This document shows, one piece after another, positions 29,065-36,933 of a stretch of 64,000 nt of DNA. The stretch comes from Bradyrhizobium sp. B097 (GTDB lineage Bacteria > Pseudomonadota > Alphaproteobacteria > Rhizobiales > Xanthobacteraceae). The stretch covers positions 4,336,501 to 4,400,500 of the forward strand of contig NZ_CP152412.1 of NCBI RefSeq assembly GCF_038957035.1, written 5' to 3'. Made by a program: the position numbers and the translations under genes. The notes under the pieces were generated by a model. That model searched no databases. It was not told the origin of the DNA and saw only the letters and a program-made list of their open reading frames with translations. The stretch's first letter is position 1. The number at the start of each line of letters is the position of its first letter.

Positions 29065-29871
29065 ATGACCTTCACGCTCGGACCCCGGGCCATTGCGGCG
29101 GGCTACAAGCTCGCCGCCTTCGATCAGATCGGCTCGACCAATGCCGAGGCGATGCTGCGCGCGCGCGATGGCGAGCGCGGGCCGATGTGGTTCGTGACGC
29201 CGGAGCAGACCGCTGGCCGCGGACGCCGTCAGCGGGTATGGGTCGCGCCGCGCGGCAATCTCGCCAGCAGCATTCTCGAGGTGACCGGCGTTCAGCCGGC
29301 GGTTGCCGCGACGCTCGGCTTTGCCGCTGGGCTGTCGCTCGAAGCCGCGTTGCGGAAGGTCAGCATCGAGGCGGCGCTGCGGCTCGGGCCGGACAGCCCG
29401 AAATTCACCCTGAAATGGCCGAACGACGTGCTGGCCAACGGCAAGAAGCTCTCGGGCATCCTGCTGGAGGCCGAGGCGGTCGGCGACCGGCTTGCGGTCG
29501 TCGTCGGCATCGGCACCAACGTCATTGCGGCGCCCGAGGGCACGCCGACGCCTGCGGTATCGCTCGCTGCGCTCGGCATTCAGATCGGTGCGGAAGAGCT
29601 GTTTGTGGCATTGTCGGATGCTTGGGTCGAGTTTCGCGGCATCTGGGACGATGGCCGCGGCTTCCCGGAGATCCGCAGGCTGTGGCTGGAGCGCGCGGCC
29701 GGCCTCGGCGACAAGGTCGCGGTCCAGACCGGCGCGGCGACCGTTGAAGGTACCTTTGACACCATCGACGACACCGGCTGCCTGATCGTCCGCACCGCGG
29801 CCGGGCAGCGCTTGCCTGTAACGGCCGGCGAGGTCTATTTCGGCACTGCAGCCACAGTGAGGGCCAACTGA
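29065..29871 (+). CDS. birA: Biotin--[acetyl-CoA-carboxylase] ligase
   Basis: A 268-residue ligase that activates biotin as biotinyl-AMP and attaches it to carrier proteins such as AccB. Visible signatures are the S-T-N start of the catalytic domain (FDQIGSTNAEAM), the adenylate-binding loop GRGRRQRVW, and KWPNDVLANGKKLSGILLEA with the catalytic lysine. The C-terminal SH3-like cap follows. There is no N-terminal DNA-binding domain, so it is the non-regulatory, single-function form. The ATG at 29065 follows the palindrome; the open frame before it is not conserved. Its stop overlaps the rnj start (TGATG). Confidence 0.95.
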   Translation: MTFTLGPRAIAAGYKLAAFDQIGSTNAEAMLRARDGERGPMWFVTPEQTAGRGRRQRVWVAPRGNLASSILEVTGVQPAVAATLGFAAGLSLEAALRKVSIEAALRLGPDSPKFTLKWPNDVLANGKKLSGILLEAEAVGDRLAVVVGIGTNVIAAPEGTPTPAVSLAALGIQIGAEELFVALSDAWVEFRGIWDDGRGFPEIRRLWLERAAGLGDKVAVQTGAATVEGTFDTIDDTGCLIVRTAAGQRLPVTAGEVYFGTAATVRAN

Positions 29872-31541
29872 TGGCGCGACCTGACGAGCTTACCTTTGCA
29901 CCGCTCGGCGGCGTCGGCGAGATCGGCATGAATTTGTCGATCTATGGTCTCGGCAACCGCCACCAGCGCTCGTTCCTCGCGGTCGATCTCGGCGTCTCCT
30001 TCGGCGACGAGGAGCATCTGCCGGGGATCGACCTGATCATGCCGGATGTGCGTTTTCTCGAGAAGGAGCGCAACAATCTGATGGGCCTCGTGCTGACGCA
30101 CGCCCATGAGGACCATTTCGGTGCGATCATCGATCTCTGGCCGAAGCTCGGCTGCAAGATCTACGCGACGCAATTCAGCGCGGCGCTGTTCGAGGCCAAA
30201 TGCGCCGCCGAGCGCAATCCGCCGAAGATCCCGATCACCGTGATCCCGTCGGGCGGGCGGGTCGATATCGGCCCGTTCAATGTCGAGTTCATCCCGGTCG
30301 CGCATTCGATTCCGGAATCGCACGCGCTTGCGATCAAGACCGATGTCGGCACCGTGCTGCATACCGGCGACTGGAAGATCGATCCGACCCCGATCATCGG
30401 GCTGCCGACGGACGAGCGGCGGCTGCGCGAGCTCGGTGACGAAGGCGTGCTGGCGCTGGTCGGCGATTCCACCAACGCGGTGCGCGACGGGCGCTCGCCC
30501 TCGGAGACCGAGGTTGCCGCCACCATCAAGAAGCTGGTCAAGGCGGCCAAGGGCCGGGTCGCCGTCACGACCTTCGCCTCCAATGTCGCCCGCGTGAGGG
30601 CGGTGGCGGACGCCGCGAACGCCGCCGATCGCGAGGTCGTCGTGGTCGGCCGCGCCATGGAGCGCGTGGTGCAGGTGGCGCGCGAGTGCGGCTATCTCGA
30701 CGGCTCGCACAAGTTCCGCAGCACCGACTATTACGGCCACTTCCCGCCCGACAAGGTGCTGGCGCTGTGCACCGGCAGCCAGGGTGAACCCCGCGCCGCG
30801 TTGGCTCGGATCGCCAACAACGACCACCCGCAGGTGACCCTGAACAGGGGCGACACCGTGATCTTCTCCTCCCGCACCATTCCCGGCAACGAGAAGGCGG
30901 TCGGCGGCATCATCAACGGGCTGGTGACGCAGGGCGTGGAAATCATCACCGACCGCGAGCATCTGGTGCATGTCTCCGGCCATCCGCGCCGTGACGAGCT
31001 GCGCGACATGATCTCCTGGGTGCGGCCGCAGCTCCTGATCCCCGTGCATGGCGAGGCGCTGCATCTCGCCGAGCACGCCAAGCTGGCGCGCGCCGCGGGT
31101 GTCCCAAAAGTCCTGACCTGCCGCAACGGCGACCTCGTCAAGCTCGGGCCCGGTGATCCCGGCATCGTCGGCGAAGTGCCGTCGGGGCGGCTCTACAAGG
31201 ACGGAACCATCCTGGAGGATTCCAAGTCGCGCGCCGTGGTCGAGCGGCGGCGGATGGGTTTTGCCGGGTGCGCCTTCGTTGCCGTTGCCATGACCGCGCA
31301 GGGCGAGATGGTCGACGATCCCGAGGTTGATCTCGTCGGCATGCCGGAGAAAAATGCCGCGGGCGAATTGTTCGACGACATTGTGTTCGATGTCGTGGTA
31401 TCGACGATCGAGGGCCTGCCCCGGCCGCGGCGCCGCGATCCGGACGCACTCGGGGAATCGGTGCGCCGCGCGGTGCGGGCCGCGCTGAACGAGCAGTGGG
31501 GCAAGAAGCCGATCTGCGTCGTGCACGTTCTGACGGTCTGA
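29871..31541 (+). CDS. rnj: Ribonuclease J
   Basis: The 556-residue metallo-beta-lactamase/beta-CASP nuclease matures rRNA and degrades mRNA by 5'-exonuclease and endonuclease action. The zinc-binding HAHEDHFGAI motif and the later CTGSQGEPRAAL and VHGEALHLAEHA beta-CASP motifs are clear. Length fits the RNase J1/J2 family. The placement after nuo and birA is common in Bradyrhizobium relatives. Translation is likely coupled to birA by the overlapping TGATG. Confidence 0.95.
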   Translation: MARPDELTFAPLGGVGEIGMNLSIYGLGNRHQRSFLAVDLGVSFGDEEHLPGIDLIMPDVRFLEKERNNLMGLVLTHAHEDHFGAIIDLWPKLGCKIYATQFSAALFEAKCAAERNPPKIPITVIPSGGRVDIGPFNVEFIPVAHSIPESHALAIKTDVGTVLHTGDWKIDPTPIIGLPTDERRLRELGDEGVLALVGDSTNAVRDGRSPSETEVAATIKKLVKAAKGRVAVTTFASNVARVRAVADAANAADREVVVVGRAMERVVQVARECGYLDGSHKFRSTDYYGHFPPDKVLALCTGSQGEPRAALARIANNDHPQVTLNRGDTVIFSSRTIPGNEKAVGGIINGLVTQGVEIITDREHLVHVSGHPRRDELRDMISWVRPQLLIPVHGEALHLAEHAKLARAAGVPKVLTCRNGDLVKLGPGDPGIVGEVPSGRLYKDGTILEDSKSRAVVERRRMGFAGCAFVAVAMTAQGEMVDDPEVDLVGMPEKNAAGELFDDIVFDVVVSTIEGLPRPRRRDPDALGESVRRAVRAALNEQWGKKPICVVHVLTV

Positions 31542-31585
31542 TACACGCCTTTAAGGCGTGCGCAACGACAAAGGGAGAGAGAGAT

Positions 31586-31990
31586 ATGCTGGGCCGGCTC
31601 AATCATGTCGCCATCGCGGTCAAGGACGCCAGGCAGGCCGCCAAGATCTACGGCACGGCCTTCAATGCCGAGATTTCCGACGCGGTGCCGCTGCCGGAGC
31701 ATGGCGTCATCACCGTGTTCGTGACGCTGCCCAACACCAAGATCGAGTTCATCGAGCCGCTCGGCGAGGCCTCGCCGATCGCGAAGTTCGTCGAGCGCAA
31801 CGCCGATGGCGGCATCCACCATGTCTGCTACGACGTGCCTGACATCATCGCCGCCCGCGACCGCATGATCGCCGAGGGCGCGCGGGTGCTGGGCGACGGC
31901 CAACCGAAGATCGGCGCGCACGGCAAGCCGGTGCTGTTCTTCCACCCCAAGGACTTTTCCGGCGCCCTGGTCGAGATCGAGCAGGCCTGA
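31586..31990 (+). CDS. mce: Methylmalonyl-CoA epimerase
   Basis: A 134-residue VOC-fold metalloenzyme that interconverts (R)- and (S)-methylmalonyl-CoA in propionate use. Metal ligands appear as His in LNHVAIAV, Glu in IEFIEPLGE, His in GIHHVCYDV and the terminal Glu in ALVEIEQ. The ATG at 31586 has GGGAGAGAGA in front. It lies 44 bp after rnj and ends six bases before the DUF1467 gene. Confidence 0.93.
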   Translation: MLGRLNHVAIAVKDARQAAKIYGTAFNAEISDAVPLPEHGVITVFVTLPNTKIEFIEPLGEASPIAKFVERNADGGIHHVCYDVPDIIAARDRMIAEGARVLGDGQPKIGAHGKPVLFFHPKDFSGALVEIEQA

Positions 31991-31996
31991 GCCCAC

Positions 31997-32272
31997 ATGG
32001 CGTACCAGATCACCACCGGGCTTGCGATCTACTTCGTCCTTTGGTGGCTCGTGCTGTTCCTGACGTTGCCGTTCGGCATACGCAGCCAGCACGAGGACGG
32101 CGTCGGTGCGCCCGGCACCGATCCCGGTGCACCGATCATGGCGCGAATGGGCCGCAAGCTGTTGTGGACCACGCTGATCTCGGCCGTGATCTTCGCGATC
32201 GGCATGTGGGCCTATTATGCCGGCTATCTCTCGATCGAGCGGCTGTCGAAGCTGATGGGGATGCCGTTCTAG
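31997..32272 (+). CDS. DUF1467 family membrane protein
   Basis: The 91-residue protein has two membrane helices (GLAIYFVLWWLVLFLTLPFG and LLWTTLISAVIFAIGMWAYY) around the conserved G-x-RSQHEDG-x-x-x-PGTDPGAP loop that marks DUF1467. It commonly follows mce in alphaproteobacteria; its role is unknown. Its TAG stop (32270-32272) belongs to the 4-bp CTAG target duplicated by the adjacent insertion sequence, so the reading frame survived the insertion intact. Confidence 0.92.
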   Translation: MAYQITTGLAIYFVLWWLVLFLTLPFGIRSQHEDGVGAPGTDPGAPIMARMGRKLLWTTLISAVIFAIGMWAYYAGYLSIERLSKLMGMPF

Positions 32273-32352
32273 GACCAATCCACATTCAGGATTCCCATAG
32301 CTGAATGATGCTGAATCAATGCGTTCCGAACCTTTTGATTCGGAGCGGACTG

Positions 32353-32727
32353 ATGGGTGTGAAGCGCTATGAGCTAAGCGAGGCACAATGGGCTCGGATT
32401 GCACCTATGCTGCCAGGCAAGGTAGGTGATCCCGGCCGCAGCGGTGTTGACAACCGCTTGTTCGTGAACGGGGTTTTGTGGGTTCTACGGTCCGGTGCCA
32501 ACTGGCAGCACCTGCCGGAGCGCTATGGCAAGTGGAAGAGCGTACACGCGCGTTTCACTCGCTGGGCCAAGGCCGGCGTATGGGAGAAGGTGTTTGCCGA
32601 ACTGATCAAGGATCGCGACAACAAATACCTGATGCTCGACACCACTCTGGTTCGTGTCCACCAGCAGGCCGCGAGCGGAAAAGGGGGGCCAAAACTCAGG
32701 AGTTGGGGCGTTCCCGAGGTGGATTGA
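32353..32727 (+). CDS. IS5-family transposase, first frame (orfA)
   Basis: A 124-residue N-terminal half with the IS5-type start YELSEAQWARIAPMLPG, then RLFVNGVLWVLRSGANWQHLP. The first catalytic aspartate is in YLMLDTTLVRVHQ. The run AAAAGGGGGG (32679-32688) near its end is a likely slippery site. A -1 shift there joins it to the second frame to make the full enzyme. Without the shift it ends at 32727 as a truncated protein that may act as an inhibitor. The ATG at 32353 was chosen because the conserved domain starts right after it. Confidence 0.88.
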   Translation: MGVKRYELSEAQWARIAPMLPGKVGDPGRSGVDNRLFVNGVLWVLRSGANWQHLPERYGKWKSVHARFTRWAKAGVWEKVFAELIKDRDNKYLMLDTTLVRVHQQAASGKGGPKLRSWGVPEVD

Positions 32728-33110
32728 CGACCAAGATCCATATGCTCTGCGACAGCCTCGGTCGGCCGCTGCGCTTCATGCTCACCGCCGGCCAACGACA
32801 CGACAACCTCACTGCAAAAGCCCTGCTCGAGGGCTTCAACGCCGAGGCCGTGCTCGCCGACAAGGCCTACGACAACAACGATCTACGCACGACCATCGCA
32901 GACATGAACGCTGAAGCGGTAATCCCCTCAACCCGTTCTCGTAAGGTCCCCATCCCGCACGACGAGACGATCTACAAGCTACGCAACCGCATCGAGCGCT
33001 GCTTCAACAAGCTCAAACACTTCCGCCGCTTCGCCACGCGATATGACCGACGAGCTGACTACTTCCTCGCCTTCGTCCACCTCGCCGCAATCTGCATTTG
33101 GCTCCGTTGA
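32688..33110 (+). CDS. IS5-family transposase, second frame (orfB), made by -1 frameshift
   Basis: The C-terminal half begins AKTQELGRSRGGLTTKIH, the usual IS5 continuation. It carries the second aspartate in LADKAYDNND and the glutamate in LRNRIERCFNKLKHFRRFATRYDR, completing the DDE triad with the Y-R-E-K signature. There is no good independent start before the ATG at 32742. The start given is the first codon read after the predicted shift. Confidence 0.85.
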   Translation, partial: AKTQELGRSRGGLTTKIHMLCDSLGRPLRFMLTAGQRHDNLTAKALLEGFNAEAVLADKAYDNNDLRTTIADMNAEAVIPSTRSRKVPIPHDETIYKLRNRIERCFNKLKHFRRFATRYDRRADYFLAFVHLAAICIWLR

Positions 33111-33152
33111 ATGTGGATTCGTCCTAGTGCACTGGTCTCGTGAACGGCGCAG

Positions 33153-34472
33153 TTAGGTTTGCTCCGGCCGAAACCATTCGGGTGAAGGGCCCGAGATTGC
33201 CTCGACCTCGGGCACGAAGCTGCGATCGAGCGCTGCGACGAGCGTTGCCAGATTGTCGACGATTTGCGTCCACCGCTCGGCGCTGCCGATCTGAAACTGG
33301 CTCGGCAACTCGATCCCTCTCACTTCGCCGCGGACCGCGTGGCGCGAGGCATGGAGCGGCAGCGTGGCCTTGAAGCCGTGCCCGTTCACCATGCCGATCA
33401 CCTGCATGAAGGCCGCGACCGAACTGTTCCAGCTGCCAACATCGACCTGGAGCCTGACAGTGAGATTGCCCGGCGTGCGCCGCTGTAGCCTGAATGATCC
33501 GCTCTCGCCGCGGCAATCGTAGCCGAGTGGCGTGAAGGCCCGAACGAGATCAGGCTTCTTGGGGCCGGCGCTCGGGCTCCCGCCGGGGGGTGTCGCAGCC
33601 ACGTTCTCGACCTGATGTGGCAGATCGTGCGGAAGTGTATCGAGCAGCTCGGTCATCTTCGCCCGATGCCCACGCACGACCGTGCGGATGGCGTCGTCCA
33701 TGTCCGGAGCTAAACCGCCGGGGGACACGGCAGCCGCCGCTGTAGCGGCGGGTGCAGCGACCATCGGGACCTGCACCGTCTTTCGCAGCTTGCCGCAGGC
33801 CGACAGCAGGGCTGCGACATCGGCAGGAGGGGCCGGCAATTTCTTGGCCTGCGGATCGGCTTCGACGATACGTAGCGCCGCCAGCGACCGCTGCCGCCCA
33901 TTCACCCACCACTTGTCTTGCACGCTGATGCCGGGCGAGGTCGGATGTCCGGCGCCGATGTCGACGCCGGCGCGCATCAGGCTCCGGAGAGTCTGAAGGT
34001 CAGGCTGAGCGGGCAGCTGCGGACCGTCCGAAAAGCCAGGCGCCGAGAAATGCAGGTTGATGGCATGGCACGGAAATGACTTCGGGACGCCCTGTGCGAT
34101 CTCCCTGAGGACCGCGAAGTCGATCGCCTCGACCACGCCGCTCTCGGTCACGTTCGACAGCAAGCGCGCTTCCGCCCTGCCTGGACCAATCGAGCCGGTC
34201 GTCCGCACGAAGCGCTCCAACTCCGGCCAGCGCTTGACCACCCTGGCGATGCTGGAAATGCGCTTCGTCCCCGCAATCGCTTGCACGGCAGCGATCTCGG
34301 TACTGAGTGGCGGATCGGACAGCCTGAAGTGTACCGTCGGCTCGCCCAACCCGGCGGCAAGGAAGCCTGTGTGGACCTGCTCGACGATATCGACGAGCGG
34401 GTCCTTGCGGCTGGCAGCGAATACCGAGAACACGGCGACGAGCACTGGAGCGTCCTCCACTCGGAAATCCAT
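33153..34472 (-). CDS. Hypothetical protein (439 aa), family not recognised
   Basis: I do not recognise it. There is no signal peptide or membrane helix. The N-terminus (DFRVEDAPVLVAVFSVFAASRKDPLVDIVEQVH) alternates hydrophobic residues like beta strands. A Pro/Ala-rich linker lies near residues 230-300 (SACGKLRKTVQVPMVAAPAA). The C-terminal part has a beta-rich look (GNLTVRLQVDVGSWNSSVAAF) and ends PSPEWFRPEQT. The ATG at 34472 is a choice without a strong ribosome site; the frame is open to 34625. It faces the IS element and is divergent from mtnK. Transfer is possible but unproven. Confidence 0.6.
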   Translation of the reverse strand: MDFRVEDAPVLVAVFSVFAASRKDPLVDIVEQVHTGFLAAGLGEPTVHFRLSDPPLSTEIAAVQAIAGTKRISSIARVVKRWPELERFVRTTGSIGPGRAEARLLSNVTESGVVEAIDFAVLREIAQGVPKSFPCHAINLHFSAPGFSDGPQLPAQPDLQTLRSLMRAGVDIGAGHPTSPGISVQDKWWVNGRQRSLAALRIVEADPQAKKLPAPPADVAALLSACGKLRKTVQVPMVAAPAATAAAAVSPGGLAPDMDDAIRTVVRGHRAKMTELLDTLPHDLPHQVENVAATPPGGSPSAGPKKPDLVRAFTPLGYDCRGESGSFRLQRRTPGNLTVRLQVDVGSWNSSVAAFMQVIGMVNGHGFKATLPLHASRHAVRGEVRGIELPSQFQIGSAERWTQIVDNLATLVAALDRSFVPEVEAISGPSPEWFRPEQT

Positions 34473-34671
34473 CGTGCGTTCTGAAACAACACCAGCGGGG
34501 TGGGGTCTGATCGATCCGTGGCTTCGGGGCGTTCCTCTGGGGCATTGCGGCGCGTCCCGTCGCCTGCGATTGTGGGCGTCAACCGGACCGTCGGCTCTTG
34601 CGGCATCGTGTCCGGAATAGCACAACGAGCGGCCAATGGCTCGGGCTTAAGTATTGGGGGAGGCGACCAAG

Positions 34672-35976
34672 ATGAACCTGCAGGCCCAGCCAGGCTCCGC
34701 CCAGAGCGCCTATCGAATCCTGCGGGAAGCCGATTTGCGGGACTATCTCGCGAGCCTTCCCGCCATCGTCATGCAGCTTGGCGGAGCGCCGGCCGACTGG
34801 TCGATCAGCGAGGTCGGTGACGGCAATCTCAACCTCGTCTTCATCGTCAAGGGCAGCAGCGGCGGCATCGCCGTCAAGCAGGCGCTGCCCTATGTGCGGC
34901 TGGTCGGCGAGAGCTGGCCGCTGCCGCTGTCGCGGGCGCATTATGAACATCTGGCGCTGGTGCATCAGGCGCGGCTGGCGCCAAAGCTCGTGCCGGCGGT
35001 GCTGCATCATGACGCGCCGCTTGCGCTCACCGCGATGGAGCTGCTCGAGCCCCACATCATCATGCGCAAGGGTCTGATCGGGGCCACGCGTTATCCGCGC
35101 TTCGTCGAGGATATCTCGACCTTCCTGGCGCAGACGCTGTTCTTTACCTCCGATCTCGCGCTGTCGGCCGCGGAAAAGAAGCAGGGGATCGCCGATTTCG
35201 CCGGTAACCATGCGCTCTGCAAGATCACCGAGGATTTGATCTTCACCGATCCCTATCGCATCGCCGAGCAGAACCGCTGGACCGCACCGCAGCTCGACGC
35301 GACGGCTGAGGCGTTCCGCGAGGATCTCGACCTGCATGTCGCGATCTCCAGGCTCAAGCTGAAATTCATGGCGAGCCCGGAGGCGTTGCTGCACGGCGAC
35401 CTGCACACCGGCTCGATCATGGTCACCGACAGCGAGACCAAGGTGATCGATCCCGAGTTCGCCTTCTACGGCCCGATGGGTTTTGATATCGGCGCCGTCA
35501 TCGGCAACCTCCTGATGGCCTATCTGGCCTCCGCCGGCCATGAGCGCACGGCGGGCGAGCGCGCGACATTCGAGGCCTGGCTGTTGGAAACCATTGAGGG
35601 CGTCTGGACAGAATTCTCGCGCAAGTTCCTCGCGCTGTGGCGCAACGACGCGAAGGGCGACGGCTATCCGCTTTCGCTGTTCGCAGGCGAGGCGGGCGCG
35701 GCGCGGCTGGAGGCCGAGCGGCAGGCCTACATGGCGCGGCTGTTCCAGGACACGGTCGGCTTTGCCGCGGCCAAGACCATCCGGCGCATCCTTGGCCTTG
35801 CGCACAACATCGATTTCGAATGGATTGCGGACGAGAAGCAGCGCGCGATCTGCGAGGCGCGCAGCCTCAAGCTCGCGCGCAACATGATGCTGGAGGCGGC
35901 GTCCTACACGACGATCGGCACAGTCACCTACGCGGCGCGAGAATTGCGCCACTGGCAGCCGAATTTCGCCAGGTAG
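34672..35976 (+). CDS. mtnK: S-methyl-5-thioribose kinase
   Basis: The 434-residue kinase phosphorylates 5-methylthioribose in methionine salvage. It has the aminoglycoside-phosphotransferase-like fold. The catalytic loop LLHGDLHTGSIMV and the metal site VIDPEFAFYGPMGFDIG are diagnostic of MtnK. The ATP-binding N-terminus is VGDGNLNLVFIVKG. The ATG at 34672 has GGGGGAGG before it; a TTG at 34654 is possible but less likely. The expected partner mtnA (methylthioribose-1-phosphate isomerase) is not next to it or anywhere in the window. Confidence 0.95.
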   Translation: MNLQAQPGSAQSAYRILREADLRDYLASLPAIVMQLGGAPADWSISEVGDGNLNLVFIVKGSSGGIAVKQALPYVRLVGESWPLPLSRAHYEHLALVHQARLAPKLVPAVLHHDAPLALTAMELLEPHIIMRKGLIGATRYPRFVEDISTFLAQTLFFTSDLALSAAEKKQGIADFAGNHALCKITEDLIFTDPYRIAEQNRWTAPQLDATAEAFREDLDLHVAISRLKLKFMASPEALLHGDLHTGSIMVTDSETKVIDPEFAFYGPMGFDIGAVIGNLLMAYLASAGHERTAGERATFEAWLLETIEGVWTEFSRKFLALWRNDAKGDGYPLSLFAGEAGAARLEAERQAYMARLFQDTVGFAAAKTIRRILGLAHNIDFEWIADEKQRAICEARSLKLARNMMLEAASYTTIGTVTYAARELRHWQPNFAR

Positions 35977-35987
35977 GTTCAGCCGAT

Positions 35988-36275
35988 CTATTTCGAGATG
36001 GCTTCATAAACCCTGATACTCGTGATGTAAGGATTGCCTTCGGCCATGCGCTGGGCCGCGTCGATACCTTCTGCCTCGACGATGATGAACCCGGTAATCG
36101 AATCGGGTCCCAACGGCAAATCGACAGTTCCCGATCGCGAGATTTCGCGCCCCTTAGCGAGCCTGCCCATCTCGACGATGTTGTCCTTGATCGATTCGAA
36201 CCATCTGCCCCAGGCCGCCATGATCTTGGGCGTCGGAGTCTCGAATCCATAAGTCAGGAAAACGAATCGTTTCAT
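35988..36275 (-). CDS. YCII-related domain protein
   Basis: A 95-residue ferredoxin-fold protein of the YCII/DGPF type. It begins MKRFVFLTYGFETPTPKIMAAWGRWFESI and continues through GPDSITGFIIVEAEGIDAAQRMAEGNPYI, the usual strand-helix layout with the terminal acidic and His/Pro pattern partly altered. Such proteins are small, soluble and of uncertain role. GCGGAGGACAGA precedes the ATG at 36275. It reads away from the membrane-protein gene at 36468, sharing the upstream region. Confidence 0.8.
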   Translation of the reverse strand: MKRFVFLTYGFETPTPKIMAAWGRWFESIKDNIVEMGRLAKGREISRSGTVDLPLGPDSITGFIIVEAEGIDAAQRMAEGNPYITSIRVYEAISK

Positions 36276-36363
36276 TCTGTCCTCCGCGCGGTCTGGCGAC
36301 GGTTGTGTTGTGTGCAGAACACCCTACATGGCACGGGCGACCGCGCCAACGGTGTGCTGGCCA

Positions 36364-36404
36364 TTGACTCCAATTATTGTAGTTAGTACTATAAAAAATG
36401 TAGT
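36364..36404 (+). promoter_or_regulatory. Near-consensus promoter with overlapping operator
   Basis: TTGACT at 36364-36369, a 17-nt spacer and TACTAT at 36387-36392 form a strong sigma-70 type promoter pointing at the gene at 36468. The palindrome TAGTACTA (36384-36391) overlaps the -10, and TGTAGT occurs as a direct repeat at 36378-36383 and 36399-36404. The area is strikingly AT-rich for this genome. The HxlR regulator encoded downstream is the natural candidate binder. Confidence 0.7.
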
Positions 36405-36467
36405 ATGGTCTGTTGGCGGTCGTATCGGCATGCCGTTCGCGGCCGATCCGTCGGAGGGGAGCTGTCG

Positions 36468-36902
36468 ATGTCGGTTGTTTCCGCGGGTGAAAGTTCGAGG
36501 TCCAGCCGTAGCTTCTGGCTCGGGGTCGCCGCCTATCTCGCTCCGACATTCCCGCTCGGCTTCTTCTGGCATTTGGCTTGGTTTGAGGGCACTTACCGTG
36601 CTCTCGCCATCTACCGGGCCGATCCGATCATTCCGCTCGGCCTGGCTTCGATGGCGGTTCAGGCCATGATTTTCTCCTGGGCCTATCCTCGGCTGTTTCC
36701 CGCCGATCGTGGGTCCGCGCTGAAGGCTGGCTTGCTGTACGGCCTTGTGATGGGGCTGTTGTCGTGGTCGTTCACCACATTGGCGGTTGCTGCCAAGCAC
36801 CCGGTTGCCTCAATCGTCGACTACATGGTGCTCGAGACCGGCTTCACCTTCGTGCAATTCCTGATCGTCGGCCCCTTGATGGCCTTGGCGCATCGAAATT
36901 GA
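36468..36902 (+). CDS. Small polytopic membrane protein (144 aa)
   Basis: A 144-residue protein with four hydrophobic segments (FWLGVAAYLAPTFPLGFFWHLAWF, LGLASMAVQAMIFSWAY, LLYGLVMGLLSWSFTTLAVAA, and a last one ending QFLIVGPLMALAHRN). No family name is certain. Related small membrane proteins of unknown role are common next to HxlR regulators. The ATG at 36468 has GGAGGGGAG before it. It lies 31 bp before the HxlR gene and the two are likely co-transcribed from the promoter at 36364. Confidence 0.75.
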   Translation: MSVVSAGESSRSSRSFWLGVAAYLAPTFPLGFFWHLAWFEGTYRALAIYRADPIIPLGLASMAVQAMIFSWAYPRLFPADRGSALKAGLLYGLVMGLLSWSFTTLAVAAKHPVASIVDYMVLETGFTFVQFLIVGPLMALAHRN

Positions 36903-36933
36903 CCTTAGACGCCGGCGCAGTCATCATTGCTTG

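Larger units (their letters stand above)
32273..33123 (+). mobile_element. Complete IS5-family (IS427-like) insertion sequence, 851 bp
   Basis: Sixteen-bp terminal inverted repeats (32273-32288 and 33108-33123) match at all but one position. The element is flanked on both sides by CTAG (32269-32272 and 33124-33127), a 4-bp target duplication. Inside are two overlapping transposase frames joined by a -1 shift. Catalytic DDE residues and intact ends suggest it is still mobile. It landed between DUF1467 and the convergent gene at 33153. Confidence 0.93.

Noticed and set aside
34473..34671. A SAM-type riboswitch before mtnK
   Set aside because: I looked for the usual conserved stems and loops of SAM-I and SAM-II in this 199-bp gap and saw none that convinced me.
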